A DNA stretch of 64,000 bases from Gongronella butleri (taxonomy: Eukaryota > Mucoromycota > Mucoromycetes > Mucorales > Cunninghamellaceae), in assembly GCA_025201375.1 (NCBI GenBank), contig JAIWZP010000017.1, forward strand, positions 124,001 through 188,000. The letters are read 5' to 3'. The position numbers and the translations under genes are program-made. Below the pieces are notes generated by a model. The model saw nothing but the letters and a program-made list of their open reading frames with translations, was not told the DNA's origin and searched no databases. Shown here in pieces: positions 44,570 to 57,115 of the stretch (its first letter is position 1; each line of letters opens with the position of its first letter).

Positions 44570-45816
44570 ATGACATCCCCTGTGCAACCCACATCACCCA
44601 TGCTCGCAGCACAAGACACCCAAGATGACTCGGGCGTGTTCTCGGTGTTTAAGCAAGATACCAATCGATCGACGCCTTTTTACTGCCGCTGGACGTCAGA
44701 TGAGGACAAATTGCTCGTGGCCGCCGTGAAAAAATACGGTCCTCACAAGTGGTCCATGATCGCGCAGCATGTGCCCAACCGCACACCAGTGCAATGCTCG
44801 ACTCGCTGGCTCGGGGCACTCAAGTAAGTTTGGGGGGGTTTTTTTCGTTTTGCACGAGTTGTCAAAACAAGACACGGGTTTTCTGATTTCTTTCTTTCTT
44901 CTTTCTTTCTTTCACTCACTTTAGTCCGAATGTGCACAAAGGTCGATGGGCACCCGAGGAGGACGAGATTCTGACGAGATCGGTGCAGAAATACAGCCAC
45001 AAGAGCGTTTTGCCGTGGAATCGGATCGCGCAGCAGATTCCGAATCGCACGGGGATCCAGTGCCAGGCGCGCTGGACCGAGGCATTGGACCCGACGGTGC
45101 GCAAGGGCCGATGGAAGAAGGAAGAGGATGAGATGTTGCGTGCGGGTGTTGCACGCTATGGCTGTTGTTGGATCCGTGTCTCGAGCATGATCTTTGGCCG
45201 CACACAGCGCCAATGCCGCACACGATGGAACCAAATCAAGTCAAAGGAAGAAAAGATGACGAAAAAGGCGGCGGCCGCTGCCGCGCTCAAGAAGCAACAG
45301 CCATCGCCTGTCATGGAGCAGCAGCAGCAGCCGGTCATGGCCATGGACGACGATGAATCCAATGCAATGGCCACGTTTGACGCTCTTTCCATCCAATTGC
45401 CCGATTTACACTTGCAACAACAACAAAACGATCCGATGAATGCACTGTCGCCTACCATTTCTTTGCCATCACCCGCACTGTCATTCTCGCCGGCGCCTGT
45501 TTCGCCCGTTTCGTCTGTCCACCCCACCCTCATGCCCTTGCCCTCCAGCATCACCATTGCCATGGACCCTAGTGACACGGATTACTTTTGCTTGTCGCCA
45601 CCTTCGCCATCGTCATCGCTCGATGAGATGCTCACATTGCCCGACGACGAATTGGTGCCCATGATGCCATTTTCAACCACCATGCACCAGCAGGAACAGC
45701 CAACTTTGTTCACGCCCTGTGAATTCTTCCGCTTTAACCCAGAATTACCCTCGCTCAACCTGCCCGATTCAGACTTGATGATCAATGATCTGCTCGTCCA
45801 CCCTTTTGCCCTATGA
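44570..45816 (+). CDS. Three-repeat Myb/SANT transcription factor
   Basis: Exons 44570-44823 and 44925-45816 give 381 aa. Three Myb repeats lie in tandem: about 40-84 (CRWTSDEDKLLVAAVKKYG, KWSMIAQHVPNRTPVQCSTR), about 91-138 (KGRWAPEEDEILTRSVQKY, WNRIAQQIPNRTGIQCQARW) and about 144-188 (KGRWKKEEDEMLRAGVARYG, GRTQRQCRTRW). The spaced Trp residues and the third-helix QC-R-W signature are those of DNA-binding Myb repeats. The second half is Pro/Ser/Met-rich and acidic, an activation-type region. A basic Ala/Lys stretch (about 190-215) could be a nuclear signal. A poly(A) signal AATAAA lies at 45911. The target is not known; it resembles animal/plant 3R or snRNA-gene type Mybs only in general form. 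Confidence 0.88.
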
Positions 45817-46959
45817 ACAACCCATCCTTTTCACCTCCTCCCCCCCATGCGCTTACTTTCCTTGTATTTTTATGTAACTTTTCCCCCCTGTCTTTTGTCA
45901 ATAGCCGCCCAATAAAGTGTATTTTTATGTTTCTCTTCCATCCATTTTGCTTTCATTTGTGTTTGTTTGTTGCCTTGTCTTTTTTTCTTCTTGTATTGCG
46001 TGTTGGCAATTTGCCTTTTCGCGTGTCTTGGCCTATATTTGCATCATGCAAACCCAATTCGACATTTGGGATCGGAAGAGCCGCTCGCAAAATAAAGAAT
46101 GCATCTGATTGGACACCTAGCGCTTACTTTCAGAGCTATTTTCAGGACAAAAAGGAAGGTAGCGGGTATAATTCTCGAGTCGGTATATTCGGATCTACCC
46201 CACATTTTTTTTGGGCCCTGCTCTCTTTGTTTTCTGACCATTGGCACGAAAAAAGGCAGGCAATATCCTTCCCACACGCAAGCGTGAGCATGGCTAGCCT
46301 TCAATTAAGCTTTTCTACGCTGCCATTGGTGCATGGTCACTGACGGCGGGCAAAGCGTGGCAAGAGAAGACGTTCCATGGCACGTAATGCATTGGTTTCA
46401 GCGCATGGAACAAATCAATGGCTTTGTTCTTTTCCCTTGTTGCTCCCCCCATCACTTTTCTTGCGATCGACACGACCATAGCGATTGGATGATCCATGAC
46501 GTTATTGGCGCCATTGTTTTTTTTTTTTTTTAGCTGCTGGGGGCTTCTTTGCGCCTGGGCCATCTCTGTGGTTTCCCGACAATCGAGGTTTTGATTTCAT
46601 CACCGCGCCCGTCGTTGGACTCATTTTCGTTTCTGCCCAGTTTGCCATGCAAGTTTCATTTCCCTGAGGGACTGGCAGCCACGTTGCGCCAACCCTAACC
46701 TTGGCATGTGCCATGCTGGTGGCCTCGCCATGGTAAAAAAAAACAAAAAAAAAAGGCATGGAAGGGGAGATTTTTAAGTCTTTTTTTTTTCTGAGCAAGG
46801 TTATTGGCATTGGCCGGTGGCACAAAGCAAAGCAAGCGAGGGCAAGCGAGGACCCTGATTTTTTTTTCTTTTCTTTTTTTATTACATTTTCAATTGGGTG
46901 CAAGCGAGGAAGCAAAATGAAAAGAGTGGGAAAATACTAAAACATAGAAAAAAAAGAGC
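45817..46959. other. Intergenic, convergent 3' ends of Myb and YANK kinase
   Basis: This is 1.1 kb between converging genes. It holds poly(A) signals at 45911 (plus) and 46878-46883 (TTTATT, minus). No gene or repeat copy is recognised. Confidence 0.5.
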
Positions 46960-49301
46960 TCAGGTGCTGGACTTCATTAATGACGAGAGCGCACCATCGA
47001 CATTGAGATGCGATGGGATGTCAGGCGACGCCGACATGGGAGGACTGCCCGTGTTGTAGTCATTGCGTCTCCTGGACTTGCGAAAAAAAAAAGGAAAAAA
47101 AGGGGGAAAAACCAGTAAGATGACGTGTTTTCAAAAGTACACGCGTCAAGCATCTCCTCGCCATCCGCGTCTCTGCGCATGGTGGCGCGTTCTCCACGAT
47201 CCAGGACGCGTCCAAATGGCTCTGACACGTTCCAATGGATCAATTGGCTCGAAAAAGCGCGTTCGTTGCCATTGAGAGATGTTTTTACTGACACGAGGCC
47301 ATGAGGGCCGCGCCACGGTGCTCTTTTTTTTTTTCTTTTTACCTGTTGTTTCCTATCCATGGGCTTCGGTGTGGATGATTTGGGGGGTTGTTGCGACTGG
47401 AGTCGTCGCTGTTGCTGGCGCTTCATGCGTAGATTCTGTTCTGGCTTTGTATAGTCAAAGGTAAGGAAGCGGTCGTCCATGATTTGATATTCCGGGTCGG
47501 TATAAGGATTGTAGGTATAAGACTGTTGCTGGAGGTGTGCATCGCCACCGCCGCCACCGTGCAAATCCTGGTGCGAAGGGTGCTTGCGAATGCGCTTTTT
47601 GGCTTTCAACGGATTGTCCTCCAGCAAAATCTCCTCGAGCTCATGGGTGGGGTCGAAATTGGCACGTTTGTCCTACCAATCAAAAGAAAAAAAAAGGGGG
47701 GGGGGAAGAGGCCGAAATTGAGCTTTTCCAGCTTGGGCCATATGGTTTTTAACATTACATCTGGGACAAAGGGCGGTTCCATGGCCTTGGTTTCGAGGTC
47801 GTGCCATCGTATTGACTTGAACCACGGGTGTGCCTTTAGGCGTTGGAAGCCTTGGTCGCCAACACCGAGGCGTTCGGAAATGTCGCGCGTCAATAATGCT
47901 TGCAAAAAGGCAATGGCGTCGGCAGACACCTTTGGCTCGTCGGGGAAGGGCATGGGGTCCGTGAGGATGGACTGCTTGAGCGCGTCGTTGGTCTTGCCTC
48001 GGAATGGGCGCTAAAAAGGGCATAAAATGAGCGCGCGAAGCCCTTTCCCCCCTTTTTTTATTTTCTCCTTTTTATCTCCACATGTTTCCTTACCTGCCCA
48101 TAAAGCAGTTCGTACAACACGATGCCCAGGCTCCACCAATCGACGGACGCGAGGTAACCTCGTTTTTTGAGAATTTCAGGCGCCATATACGCCATGGAGC
48201 CCGCGACGGACGTGAGCATCTTGCCGTCGGTGAAGGGCACGGCAATGTTAAAGTCGGTCAAGTGTGCATGGCCTCGTTCGTCCAACAGAATATTGTCAGG
48301 TTTGAGATCCCTGCATTTTTTTTTTTTTGAAAAAAAAAAAGATGAAAAAGATCAAAAAATGGGGAGAGGAGAAATGGCAAGAGCCACGAGGCAATTTTTT
48401 TTTTTTTTTTACCGATGCACGATGTGGTGTTCATGCAGGTAGTGCAGTCCAAGGGCAAGTTCTGCTGCGTAAAAGCGAACACATTCCTCGGTGAGGCAGC
48501 CGCGCCGGTCAAGATGGAAACGCAAGTCGCCGCCGAGCATGAGGTCGAGGACCATGAACAGATTCTCGTCGTCCTGGAAAGCGTAGCGCAAGTTGACAAT
48601 GAAGTGGTAATCGAGGCGCTCGAGCAGTCTGCGTTCAGAGATTATATTGTCGACGGCGCGCATTCGAATGCATTTCACCTTGTTGATGTACTTTAGCGCA
48701 AATAGCTGCTTGGTGCCCTTGTGCTGCACCACACGCACCTTGCCAAACGCGCCCTTGCCCACCGACCGCAGTAGCGCAAAGTGCGTCAGATCAACTAAAA
48801 AATCATTCAAAAAAAAAAAAAAAATCAAGATCAAGATTTTTTTTCCCGCTCATCATCCCCTCCAATTGGCCTCCTTTTTTGCGTCCCCATCACATTTAGC
48901 GCGTCTAGGTCGATCGGCGTGTCCTTCCCAGCCTGGCGCGACCCGCTTTGTGTTCCCCCCTTATTTGTGTGACACGTCTTTTTTTTTTTCAAACAAGGCC
49001 ACCTGCTCCAATTGCTTGGCTTTCTCCTTCCCACCTCATTAACGCCCACACGCACACACACACACACACGCACTTGCACATGCACACATGCGCATCGTCA
49101 ATTCACCCTGCAACATGCGCGATACCCATGGCCAATCGTAAAAATACGCAAAAGAGGTGCTTTTCCCCCGCGCGAGGGGACGATGAGCGCCCCCTAAACC
49201 CACGTCTCATCCCGCTGGGCGCCTCCCTACTTTTTTTTTTTTTTTTTTTTACCTTCACTATCCAGGTCGACAGGTTCTTCTCTGCAGCAAAGAGCGCCCA
49301 T
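46960..49301 (-). CDS. YANK/STK32-type AGC Ser/Thr kinase, predicted lipidated
   Basis: The exons are 49301-49253, 48794-48413, 48310-48094, 48010-47759, 47672-47343 and 47076-46960 (1347 nt, 448 aa), in phase. The N-terminus MGALCCREEPVDL has Gly2 for myristoylation and Cys5/Cys6 for palmitoylation. The kinase runs about 22-300: VGKGAFGKV (28-36), FALKYINK with K51, VHRDLKPDN (about 142-150), TDFNIAVPF with DFN in place of DFG, GSMAYMAPEIL and YLASVDWWSLGIVLYELLYG. DFN is the hallmark of this family. The tail is basic and Gln-rich with FDPTHELEEILLEDNPLK. Two donors run straight into A tracts (GTAAAAAA). It is divergent from VRL1. Likely a membrane-bound kinase; its substrate is unknown. Confidence 0.92.
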
Positions 49302-49637
49302 GGCGGAAAAATGTGTATAAAACTACAAAAGAGCAAAAAGGGGGCGAGAACAAACGTAAAAATGCTATATTTTTCGGTGTAGTAGCAGGTAAAAAAGATA
49401 AGAATGGGCAAAAACTATAGCACACGAGTCATAAGAACGACAAAGAGTAACAAAGAGAGAGAAGAACAAAAAAAAAGAGAAAAAGGGCAAAAAAGAAAAA
49501 GAGAAGAGCTGGCATTTAGAAGTCCGCGCGCCTTTTTGTACATGCCGACTTCAATAGTCGTCGCAGCTTCCCCTTTTTCTTCACTCTTTTCTTCTCCCTA
49601 TTTTTTCTTCTTTTTTTTCACGCTTTTGGCTGGTTTG
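49302..49637. promoter_or_regulatory. Divergent promoter region of the YANK kinase gene and VRL1
   Basis: This is 336 bp between opposed start codons. A pyrimidine-rich leader (about 49569-49625) precedes the VRL1 ATG. No TATA box is obvious near either start. The role is inferred from position. Confidence 0.4.
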
Positions 49638-52600
49638 ATGGGCCGCTTCCCTCATCCCCTATACGATCAGCTGTTCCAGGAGCCACGGGTGGGTGTGCCT
49701 GACGAGGCTGTTGCGTTGGTGCTGTGCCTTCCTCCGGCGCATGCCTTGGCAACGTCCATGGACGCCGACTATCTGGGTATTTGGCAAAATAATAAAAAGA
49801 GCTTGTGACAGCGGCCCACTGACCACCCAATTGCCTTTTTATTTATGCCAGCGTCGCACGTGTTTCCGTTGATGCCGGCGCATGTGGCGTGGCCACGACC
49901 AAAGGCGTCGCTTTCGGCATCTTCGGTACTTGCGCGTATCACATCGCCACGCAATGACCCTCATCATCAGCAACAACAGCAGCAAGCGCTCAATCCACGA
50001 CCACCGTCGCAGCAAAAGCCGCTGCCATCGACACCTGTGCCACTAGAGGCCGCTTTTGCCGCGTCGTTGCCGGCATTACCCACTTTGCCGCCATCGTCGC
50101 CGTCAAACGCGACATCCAGGCGCGCATCGTCGATTGGATCGCCGCACACCAGTCCGAGCCGCCGCGTTTATCAACAGGCAACATCAAATAGCAGCCATCA
50201 TAGCCGTCGGCCTTGCGTGACGCTCAACGACAAGACACTGTATGCGTCAAATCAATGTTTGTACACGGGTCATGGGTTCCAACACCGCACACGCGCCGCC
50301 ATCCGCTACACGCGCCTCACGCAATGCCAATGGATCAACAAGCGCTCGTTCCCTCTGCTCTTGCTCTATCTCGATGCCCCGCTCGTCAAAAACGAGGTAA
50401 AAAAAAAAAAAATCGAAAACCCCGCCCCCCTTGTCTTTTTTTCGTGTCTCACAAAAACCTTGTTTTATCCTCGTTTTCAGCTGCCCTCTGTGCCGCGTGT
50501 CGCACCATCGACCCATCCTCGGTAAGAAAAAGCGCGCGTTTTTTTCTCTTTTTGTCCTTTTTCTCATTTTTCACCCTTTTTCACCTCCTTTTGTGGCCAA
50601 TTCATGCCAGATCGCAGCTGCTGCCGACCGCCCTCGACGATACGACATGGGACGCGGTCAACGCGATGCTGCAGACAGCCGCGGATCGCGTCGTGCTCTG
50701 CGAGGACATGGATCAATTGCACATCACCGTCGCCGATCTCATTGATAGAGCCATTCAGGTACCCATTTATTACGGAAACGAGCCAATTTCTTGACGTGTG
50801 TGTGGTGCAATGGTCCAAAGGGCGAGGAAAGGATCGAGTTCTGGAGGGACATGGCTCAAATGGCAAGAAAAACAGCGAATTCTCACCTATTTGTACTTTT
50901 TCTTTTCTCTCCCCTTTTATTCGTTTGTTTTGAACAGATGGTTGACCACGCGTTAGAGCTCCATGACATCAGCAAGATGCACCATGCCTTGGAAAGGTAA
51001 AAAAAAAGGGAAAAAAAGAAAAAAAGGGGAAAAATGAGAAAAAAATTCCATTCTCATTCTGTTTTTTTTTTTTTAAAAAAAAAACGATGATCTAGTCACA
51101 TCATGGAGCAGATGTACGATGTGGTGTTTTTCAAGATCACGCAATTGGAACTTGTGCGTGACCAGCACCTTGGGCATGTGATGGAGCGGATCAAAGGGAT
51201 TGACTTGTCGCAATTGGGTCTGCCCGAGGGTGTTCATGTGAAGAACAATGAGCCCCGGCGGCGCGTCAAGCGAGCGGTGGACGTGCTGCAGCACATTGGT
51301 GCGTACCGCACACCAGCCGAGAAGCTCGACTGTCTTTTATCCGTGATTCGTCTGCTTTCATCGTCAAAGACTTCCCATCCTCCACCATCGCCATCACCAT
51401 TATCGACCGCGTGCACGGCCAACTTGCCATCGTCATCACGGCCGAGCCTTGAAAGCCGCCGCTCCTTTTCGTCGTCGTCAATGTCCTCGTCCACGGACAC
51501 TTTGGTGCCATTGCTGCTGTTTACTCTGATCCAGAGCCGGATTCCGCATCTGACGGCGCATTGGACGTACATGAAGGAATTTGCATTTCACCACGACGTG
51601 ACGCACGGTGCTGCCGGGTTTGCCCTAAGCACGCTCGAGGCCGTGCTTGCCTATGTCGACCAATCGGCCGAAGCCGCGCTTGCCGATTTGGCGCAGCGCA
51701 ATCAGCAAATGGGCGACACCGATCCGTGGCTGAGAGACAGGGACGGCAACACGATCCTGATGCGCGCGTGCCTTTGTCGACCATCTTCTTTTTCAAAAAC
51801 GGCGAAAACGAGCACGACGCGACGGCCACGCGCTCGCTCACGCGCCGACTCCGCTTCAAACCCCGACCACGAGGAGAACAAGGAGGACAAGGAGGAAGAT
51901 GACGCGCCGTTGCGACTTGTCCAAGCGCTGTGGCCACTGTACGAACATGACGCGGTGGCATCGATGGTGAATGACGTGGGGGACACGGTACTGATGCTCG
52001 CGATCCGCGGCGGGTCCGATGGGCTTGTTGCATGGCTCTTGGAGCGCGTTTCCACGCCATTGTATCTCGCGATGCGCAACGATCGCGGCCAGACAGCCGC
52101 GCATCTCGCCGCCACACAGAAAACCGACAAAATGCTGAAACTCCTTGCACGCGTGGGTGCGCCGCTCGATCGCATCGATGTACAAGGCAATTCGCCACTG
52201 CACGTCGCGTGTTTGGCGCGTGCACACGCGGCAACGCGCTTTCTGTTGGAAACATTGCCATCGGACGCGCTTTTGCGGCCAAATACACACAAACAGACGT
52301 TTTTCCACGTTTGTCAGGACGACACGCTTTTAATTGCACATGCCGACCACCTGCCGCGATCGCCGACGCTTGGACGCCATGCATCGCCCATGGCACTTGC
52401 GGCCACAGCACCAGACGCATTTGGACGCACACCATGGCTTGCATGGGCGCACAATGGCCAATTCCAGGCGATGGCCGCACTTTTGGACCATCCGACCACC
52501 GATACGTATCAATTACGCTTGGCTGACGTGCCATTAGTGTCTCTGGACGACAATGCGTCGCCTGGTTCTTCCCCTTCCTTGGATGAAGCCTGTTTTGGCG

Positions 52601-55222
52601 TGTCTACGGCATTGCATGATCTCGCACGCCATTGGCCCTTGTTGGTAGACAAGGAACATCATGAAAAATGGATCGATGCTCTTGTTTATCGTTTGGGGGA
52701 CGTGGTGGATGTGCCGGACCCGAATGGCCAGCGGCCCCTTCATCTTGCTGTCATGGCCGCATCGACACTTGTCCTGTCGAATGCGTCCAAGCCATTGGAT
52801 GCTCATTTGCGTACGTACGAGCATTTTGTGTGGGCATTGCTTCATGCTGGTGCCGATCCCCTTGCCGTCAATCGCATGGGCCAGCAACCCATCGACTTGC
52901 TTGCATCTGCTTCGTCACGCGTCGATCTTGCCATAGGCAACACCGATGGTGGTCTGGACGCGTGGCGCCGCGTCTTTGCCGTCTGGCATTTGATGGCGGA
53001 AGAGCGAAAACGCAAAGAAAGGCATAAACGAAGGCATCACCGACGCCATTTGCTCTCGTCAAGCACATCAGGTACACCATCGCCATTGTCATCTCCAGCA
53101 TCATCGTCCACATCATCCACACCCTCGTCCATGGGCATCCATTGGGCATTGACACACACACTGCTGGACAAAAGGCAACATTCCGTGGCGTTTGTGATCA
53201 CATCAGCTCATATGGCCAAGGGTCAAGGTTCGAATGGCACAACAAATGGTCATGTAGGACAAGCGCATCTTCAGATGGAAACCGTCCATCGTGCGTGGCA
53301 CGACTTTTTCGCCCTGCGCGATTATCTGTTGCACGAGCACCCTGAATATTGCCTGCCGCGCCTAAAAGACACGGCCATCGACCCCCTCATCTTTGACTTG
53401 CACCCTCCACCACCCGAACAAATCAATCAATGCTTCCGTGCCCTGCATCGCTTCCTCTTGTATTTAAAAAGACACCCGGTCTTGCGCCATCACGACCAAG
53501 TTTTGCGATTTGTACAGGCGTCCACTTTTGACGTAAGAAACACAATTTCCTGATAACGATAAAAAAAAAGGGGCGAATTCACGTGCTGCGCGCGCGCGCG
53601 CGCGAAACAAAAAAGCCGACCGGGCCGTCGCGCGCACCGCCTCATGTTCATTTGCCTCTTTTTTTGTTTTTTTATTTTCTTTTAATTTTTTTTATTTTTT
53701 TTTATTTTGCTATTTTCTGATGGATTGCCCTTTTTTGACAGAAGGCCGTCCTGGAAGACCATTCCTATTCAAAGCGCAATCTGATGCTGGAAACCCTTGG
53801 TCGTGTCACTCCGCCGCCGTCGTCCGAGGAATTCGATGAAGGCTCGTTTCTCTCTTATACCCAAGACCTCTTGACCCCGCTCGTCGATGCTCTCACGACA
53901 TGGCTTGCCCGGGCAACCGTGTATCTAGACTGCCACGGCGGTAAGTTGTGTTTTTTTTCATTGGGAACACGCAAGGATGGGCCATTGACCCTCCCTTTTG
54001 TTTAAAAACAATGATTTAGGCGTGGCCGATGCATGGAACCAAGTTGCACATGACGCTGGTCCTTTGACACTTTTGACTGGCAAGCATCGATGCATTGTGA
54101 AGGTCTGTGCCAGCCTTTCTTGTGACACCATGGTAATGTGAAATGTCACCTAAAAAGATGGGGGGGGGAAGCAAGGGTGGAACTGTGGATAGAAAGGAAA
54201 CAAGCATTGTGATGAAGTTGATTGGGGGTTCCGCATCAAGGGCGAGCCCAATGGGCAAAAAACAAGAGACACGCAAGGATGACGGCTACACAAAAGAGCC
54301 AAGGGCCGGAAAAGGCGTCATCCATGGGTCGTCCTGGTGCGACATTGCACTCAATTGAAATGTTTTTTTTATTTTATTTTTTTTTTTTGCAAAACAGGGA
54401 GTATCTCCGCTGACCACCTTGATCGAGTCTGTGGCCATGATCAATGACATGACCCAGGGCGTCTTGGTAAAGAAACAAACAATGGGAGAGAGCACGCAAT
54501 GACATGAAATGGAGGGCAAATCAAAAAAATGAAATAGAGAGGTGGGGGGAAAAACGCGCGACACGCACGCTCAGCACGCCACTCCCCCCAATTGGCATGG
54601 ATTTTGATGAATCCCCCCTTTTTTGTTTCTAATTTGACAGAGCGCCTTGCAGTATCCATGGACACTGTTGGACGAAAAAGCTAAATTGCTTGGCCAGCTC
54701 GAAAAACAACGTGAAGCCGTACAAAAGGGACAACATCCCCCATGGAATGGCTTCTTTGCCGGCCACGAGCACACAAGGCAATTGGATCGAGACAAGCAAT
54801 TGGTCACCAAGGTATAAAAAAACAAAATTACCCACCATCAAAGTTCACAAAAAAAAAAAATAAGTGCGCGCGCGAGCCTCCGCGCGGCTGACCCAGTTTG
54901 CCACTTCCATCGCAATGGATAGGGGAGGGACAGAGAGAGAGCGGATGGGCCAACAACAAACAAGACCCACATCGTGTTTTTTTTGGAGGACGGGGATGCT
55001 CACCTTTTTTTTTTTTTTTTTTTAAAAAAAAAGACACTTCAAGACCTCCAACGCGTTACAAATCAGATCCACCAGTCGCACCAGCTGGTTTCCGATGAGC
55101 TTGCCTTGCACCAGCGACGACACGCCGATGACATGGTCGCGAGTCTGCAGGGGTACGCGCGTAAACAGCTAAAGATGGAAAAGCTCAAGCTACGGTGGCT
55201 CATCCAGATGGCGCAGGAATAA
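49638..55222 (+). CDS. VRL1: VARP-like VPS9, ankyrin and PX-BAR protein (Vrl1)
   Basis: Eleven exons: 49638-49776, 49852-50396, 50481-50521, 50611-50758, 50938-50996, 51096-53532, 53742-53940, 54020-54132, 54398-54466, 54641-54811, 55034-55222 (4110 nt, 1369 aa). A VPS9 Rab5-family GEF domain lies about 380-495: TPAEKLDCLLSVIRLLSSS, then TDTLVPLLLFTLIQSRIPHL with D445 at the catalytic position and Tyr469. Ankyrin repeats span about 515-910 (DRDGNTILMRAC, NDRGQTAAHLAA, VQGNSPLHVACLARAH). A divergent PX-like region is about 994-1123 (WHDFFALRDYLLHEHPEYC, CFRALHRFLLYLKRHPVL). A BAR-like helical region is 1124-1369. This order is that of yeast Vrl1, the GEF half of the VINE endosomal coat. The start was chosen at MGRFPHPLYDQLFQEP. 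AATAAA overlaps the stop (55218). Confidence 0.87.
53588..53604. repeat. Alternating GC tract in VRL1 intron 6
   Basis: Seventeen bases of strictly alternating G and C. Shorter relatives lie near 54865 and 55320. Confidence 0.8.
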
Positions 55223-55853
55223 AACCAAACGGGCCTTTTTGCCAATTTCGTGGCAGTGCCGGGTTGTTCATTGACACATTACACGCAACCCGTGTCCTTG
55301 TGTCTTTGGCCATTGGGGGCGCGCGCGCGCGGACACGGCGTGAGTGGATTATTTTATTTCTTTTTCAGGGCGAAGCTTGTGTGTGGCCCCTTTTTTTTTT
55401 TTTTTTACTCGTGTGAGTGTGACGCCGGGGGTAGCAAGGTGGGAGGGTTGGGATGGAGCGCGGATTCCCTTCAGTCATTGTCCTACATGTTCGGCACGAA
55501 TGGCCACTCAATAAGCTTGGAAAGGTTGCTCTTTTTACCCTTGTGTCACATGAAATGATAGTCTTTTTTTTCATGGCTCGGACATGATTCTCCGCCCTCC
55601 CCCTCGTCGCTGTTATTTTTTTTGGGGGACCCCGCCCATCCCCCCCTTGATTGCCAACCTCTTTTAACATTCTGTTGTCTACTTTTTGCACTTTTGCTTT
55701 TCTTTTGCTTTCTTTGACTTTCCGTTCGTTTTTATTTATTCGCCCCGTCGCTCTCACCCTCTCTTCCCCCTCGGTCTCAATTCTTTGTCTCTTTCTTTTT
55801 TTACGAAACCACCACCGCCTTTTTTTTTTAATTACACGAGCACGTTTTGCACT
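55223..55853. promoter_or_regulatory. VRL1 3' side and Galpha gene promoter
   Basis: This is 631 bp. The last 200 bp are strongly pyrimidine-rich, as in other leaders here. An alternating GC tract lies near 55320. No gene is seen. Confidence 0.45.
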
Positions 55854-57115
55854 ATGGGGTGTTGTTTGTCAGCAGAACAAGTCGAAGAAAAGCAGCGACA
55901 CGAGCAAATTGAAACGCAAATTAAGCGCGACAAGGCGCACCTCAAGTCCGAGATCAAGATGTTGCTTCTTGGTAAAAAAAAGAAATATAGAACAAGAAAA
56001 AACACGTCGATTTTCAAAAATTGGCGCCGAATTTCGGCCCCTGGCAAAAGGGATCTGACACCAATCCCCTTTTTTTTTTAATAGGCGCGGGTGAGTCCGG
56101 CAAATCGACCATTTTGAAGCAGATGAAACTGATTCATGACGGCGGCTTCACCGACGAGGAGCGGCGCAGCTTCAAGGAAGTCATCTTTTCAAATACAATG
56201 CAATCGATGCGCGCCACCGTCGAGGGTATGGACCAGCTCGGCCTAAAGTTCAAGCAGCCCGACAATGAGATGAACAAACGCCTCGTGCTCGAGGCCCCCG
56301 ATCAGGTCGAGGAACTCGCCAAGGAGCTTGTTGATGCCATTGCCACTCTCTGGGATGACGAAGCCGTCAAAGAGGCCGTCTCACGCTCAAACGAGTTCCA
56401 ATTGAACGACTCGGCGCGCTAGTAAGACCACCATTGTAAAAAAAAAAAAAACGGGGGCTCAAATTGACCCGCGTTTTTTTTTTTTTTTTTTTTTTTTTTT
56501 CGTTTTTCAAGTTATTTTGACGCGATTCTGCGTATTGGGCAGCCCAATTACATCCCAAGCGACCAGGATGTGCTGCGTTCGCGTGTCAAATCGACAGGCA
56601 TCACCGAGACGACGTTTGTGATTGGCGATCTGACATATCGCATGCTGGACGTCGGTGGCCAGCGCTCCGAACGTAAAAAGTGGATCCACTGCTTCGAGAA
56701 CGTGACGGCGCTCGTCTTCCTCGTCGCCATCAGCGAATACGATCAGGTGCTCTTCGAAGACGAGAGCGTCAATCGATTGTCCGAGTCATTGACCCTGTTT
56801 GACTCGATCTGCAACTCGCGCTGGTTCATAAAGACTTCCATCATCCTCTTCCTCAACAAGATCGACCTCTTTGCCGAAAAGATCGTCAAGAGCCCGCTCG
56901 GCAACTATTTTGACGATTACACCGGAGGAGACCGCTACGAGGCCGCATGCCAGTACCTCCTCCAGCGCTTCGTCTCACTCAACACACGCGCAGACACAAA
57001 GCAGATCTATACCCACTTCACCTGCGCAACAGACACAAGGCAAATCTCATTCGTCATGTCCGCCATCAATTCCATTATCGTCCACGAGAATCTGCGCGAT
57101 GTCGGCCTCATGTAA
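55854..57115 (+). CDS. Heterotrimeric G-protein alpha subunit
   Basis: The exons are 55854-55971, 56085-56421 and 56512-57115 (1059 nt, 352 aa). The N-terminus [17 protein letters not shown] offers Gly2 for myristoylation and Cys3/Cys4 for palmitoylation. The nucleotide-binding motifs are complete: GAGESGKST (40-48), switch [13 protein letters not shown] with Arg176, switch [14 protein letters not shown] with the catalytic Gln, FLNKIDLF for guanine recognition and TCATDT. The C-terminus is ENLRDVGLM: the fourth residue from the end is Val, not Cys, so there is no pertussis-toxin site. The subunit couples a receptor to downstream effectors; which fungal Galpha class it is cannot be settled by eye. 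A poly(A) signal AATAAA lies at 57692. Intron 2 has a large A/T hairpin. Confidence 0.95.

Noticed and set aside
51521..52534. 337-aa minus-strand frame inside VRL1
   Set aside because: Antisense of the ankyrin-repeat exon; Arg/Cys-rich shadow composition.
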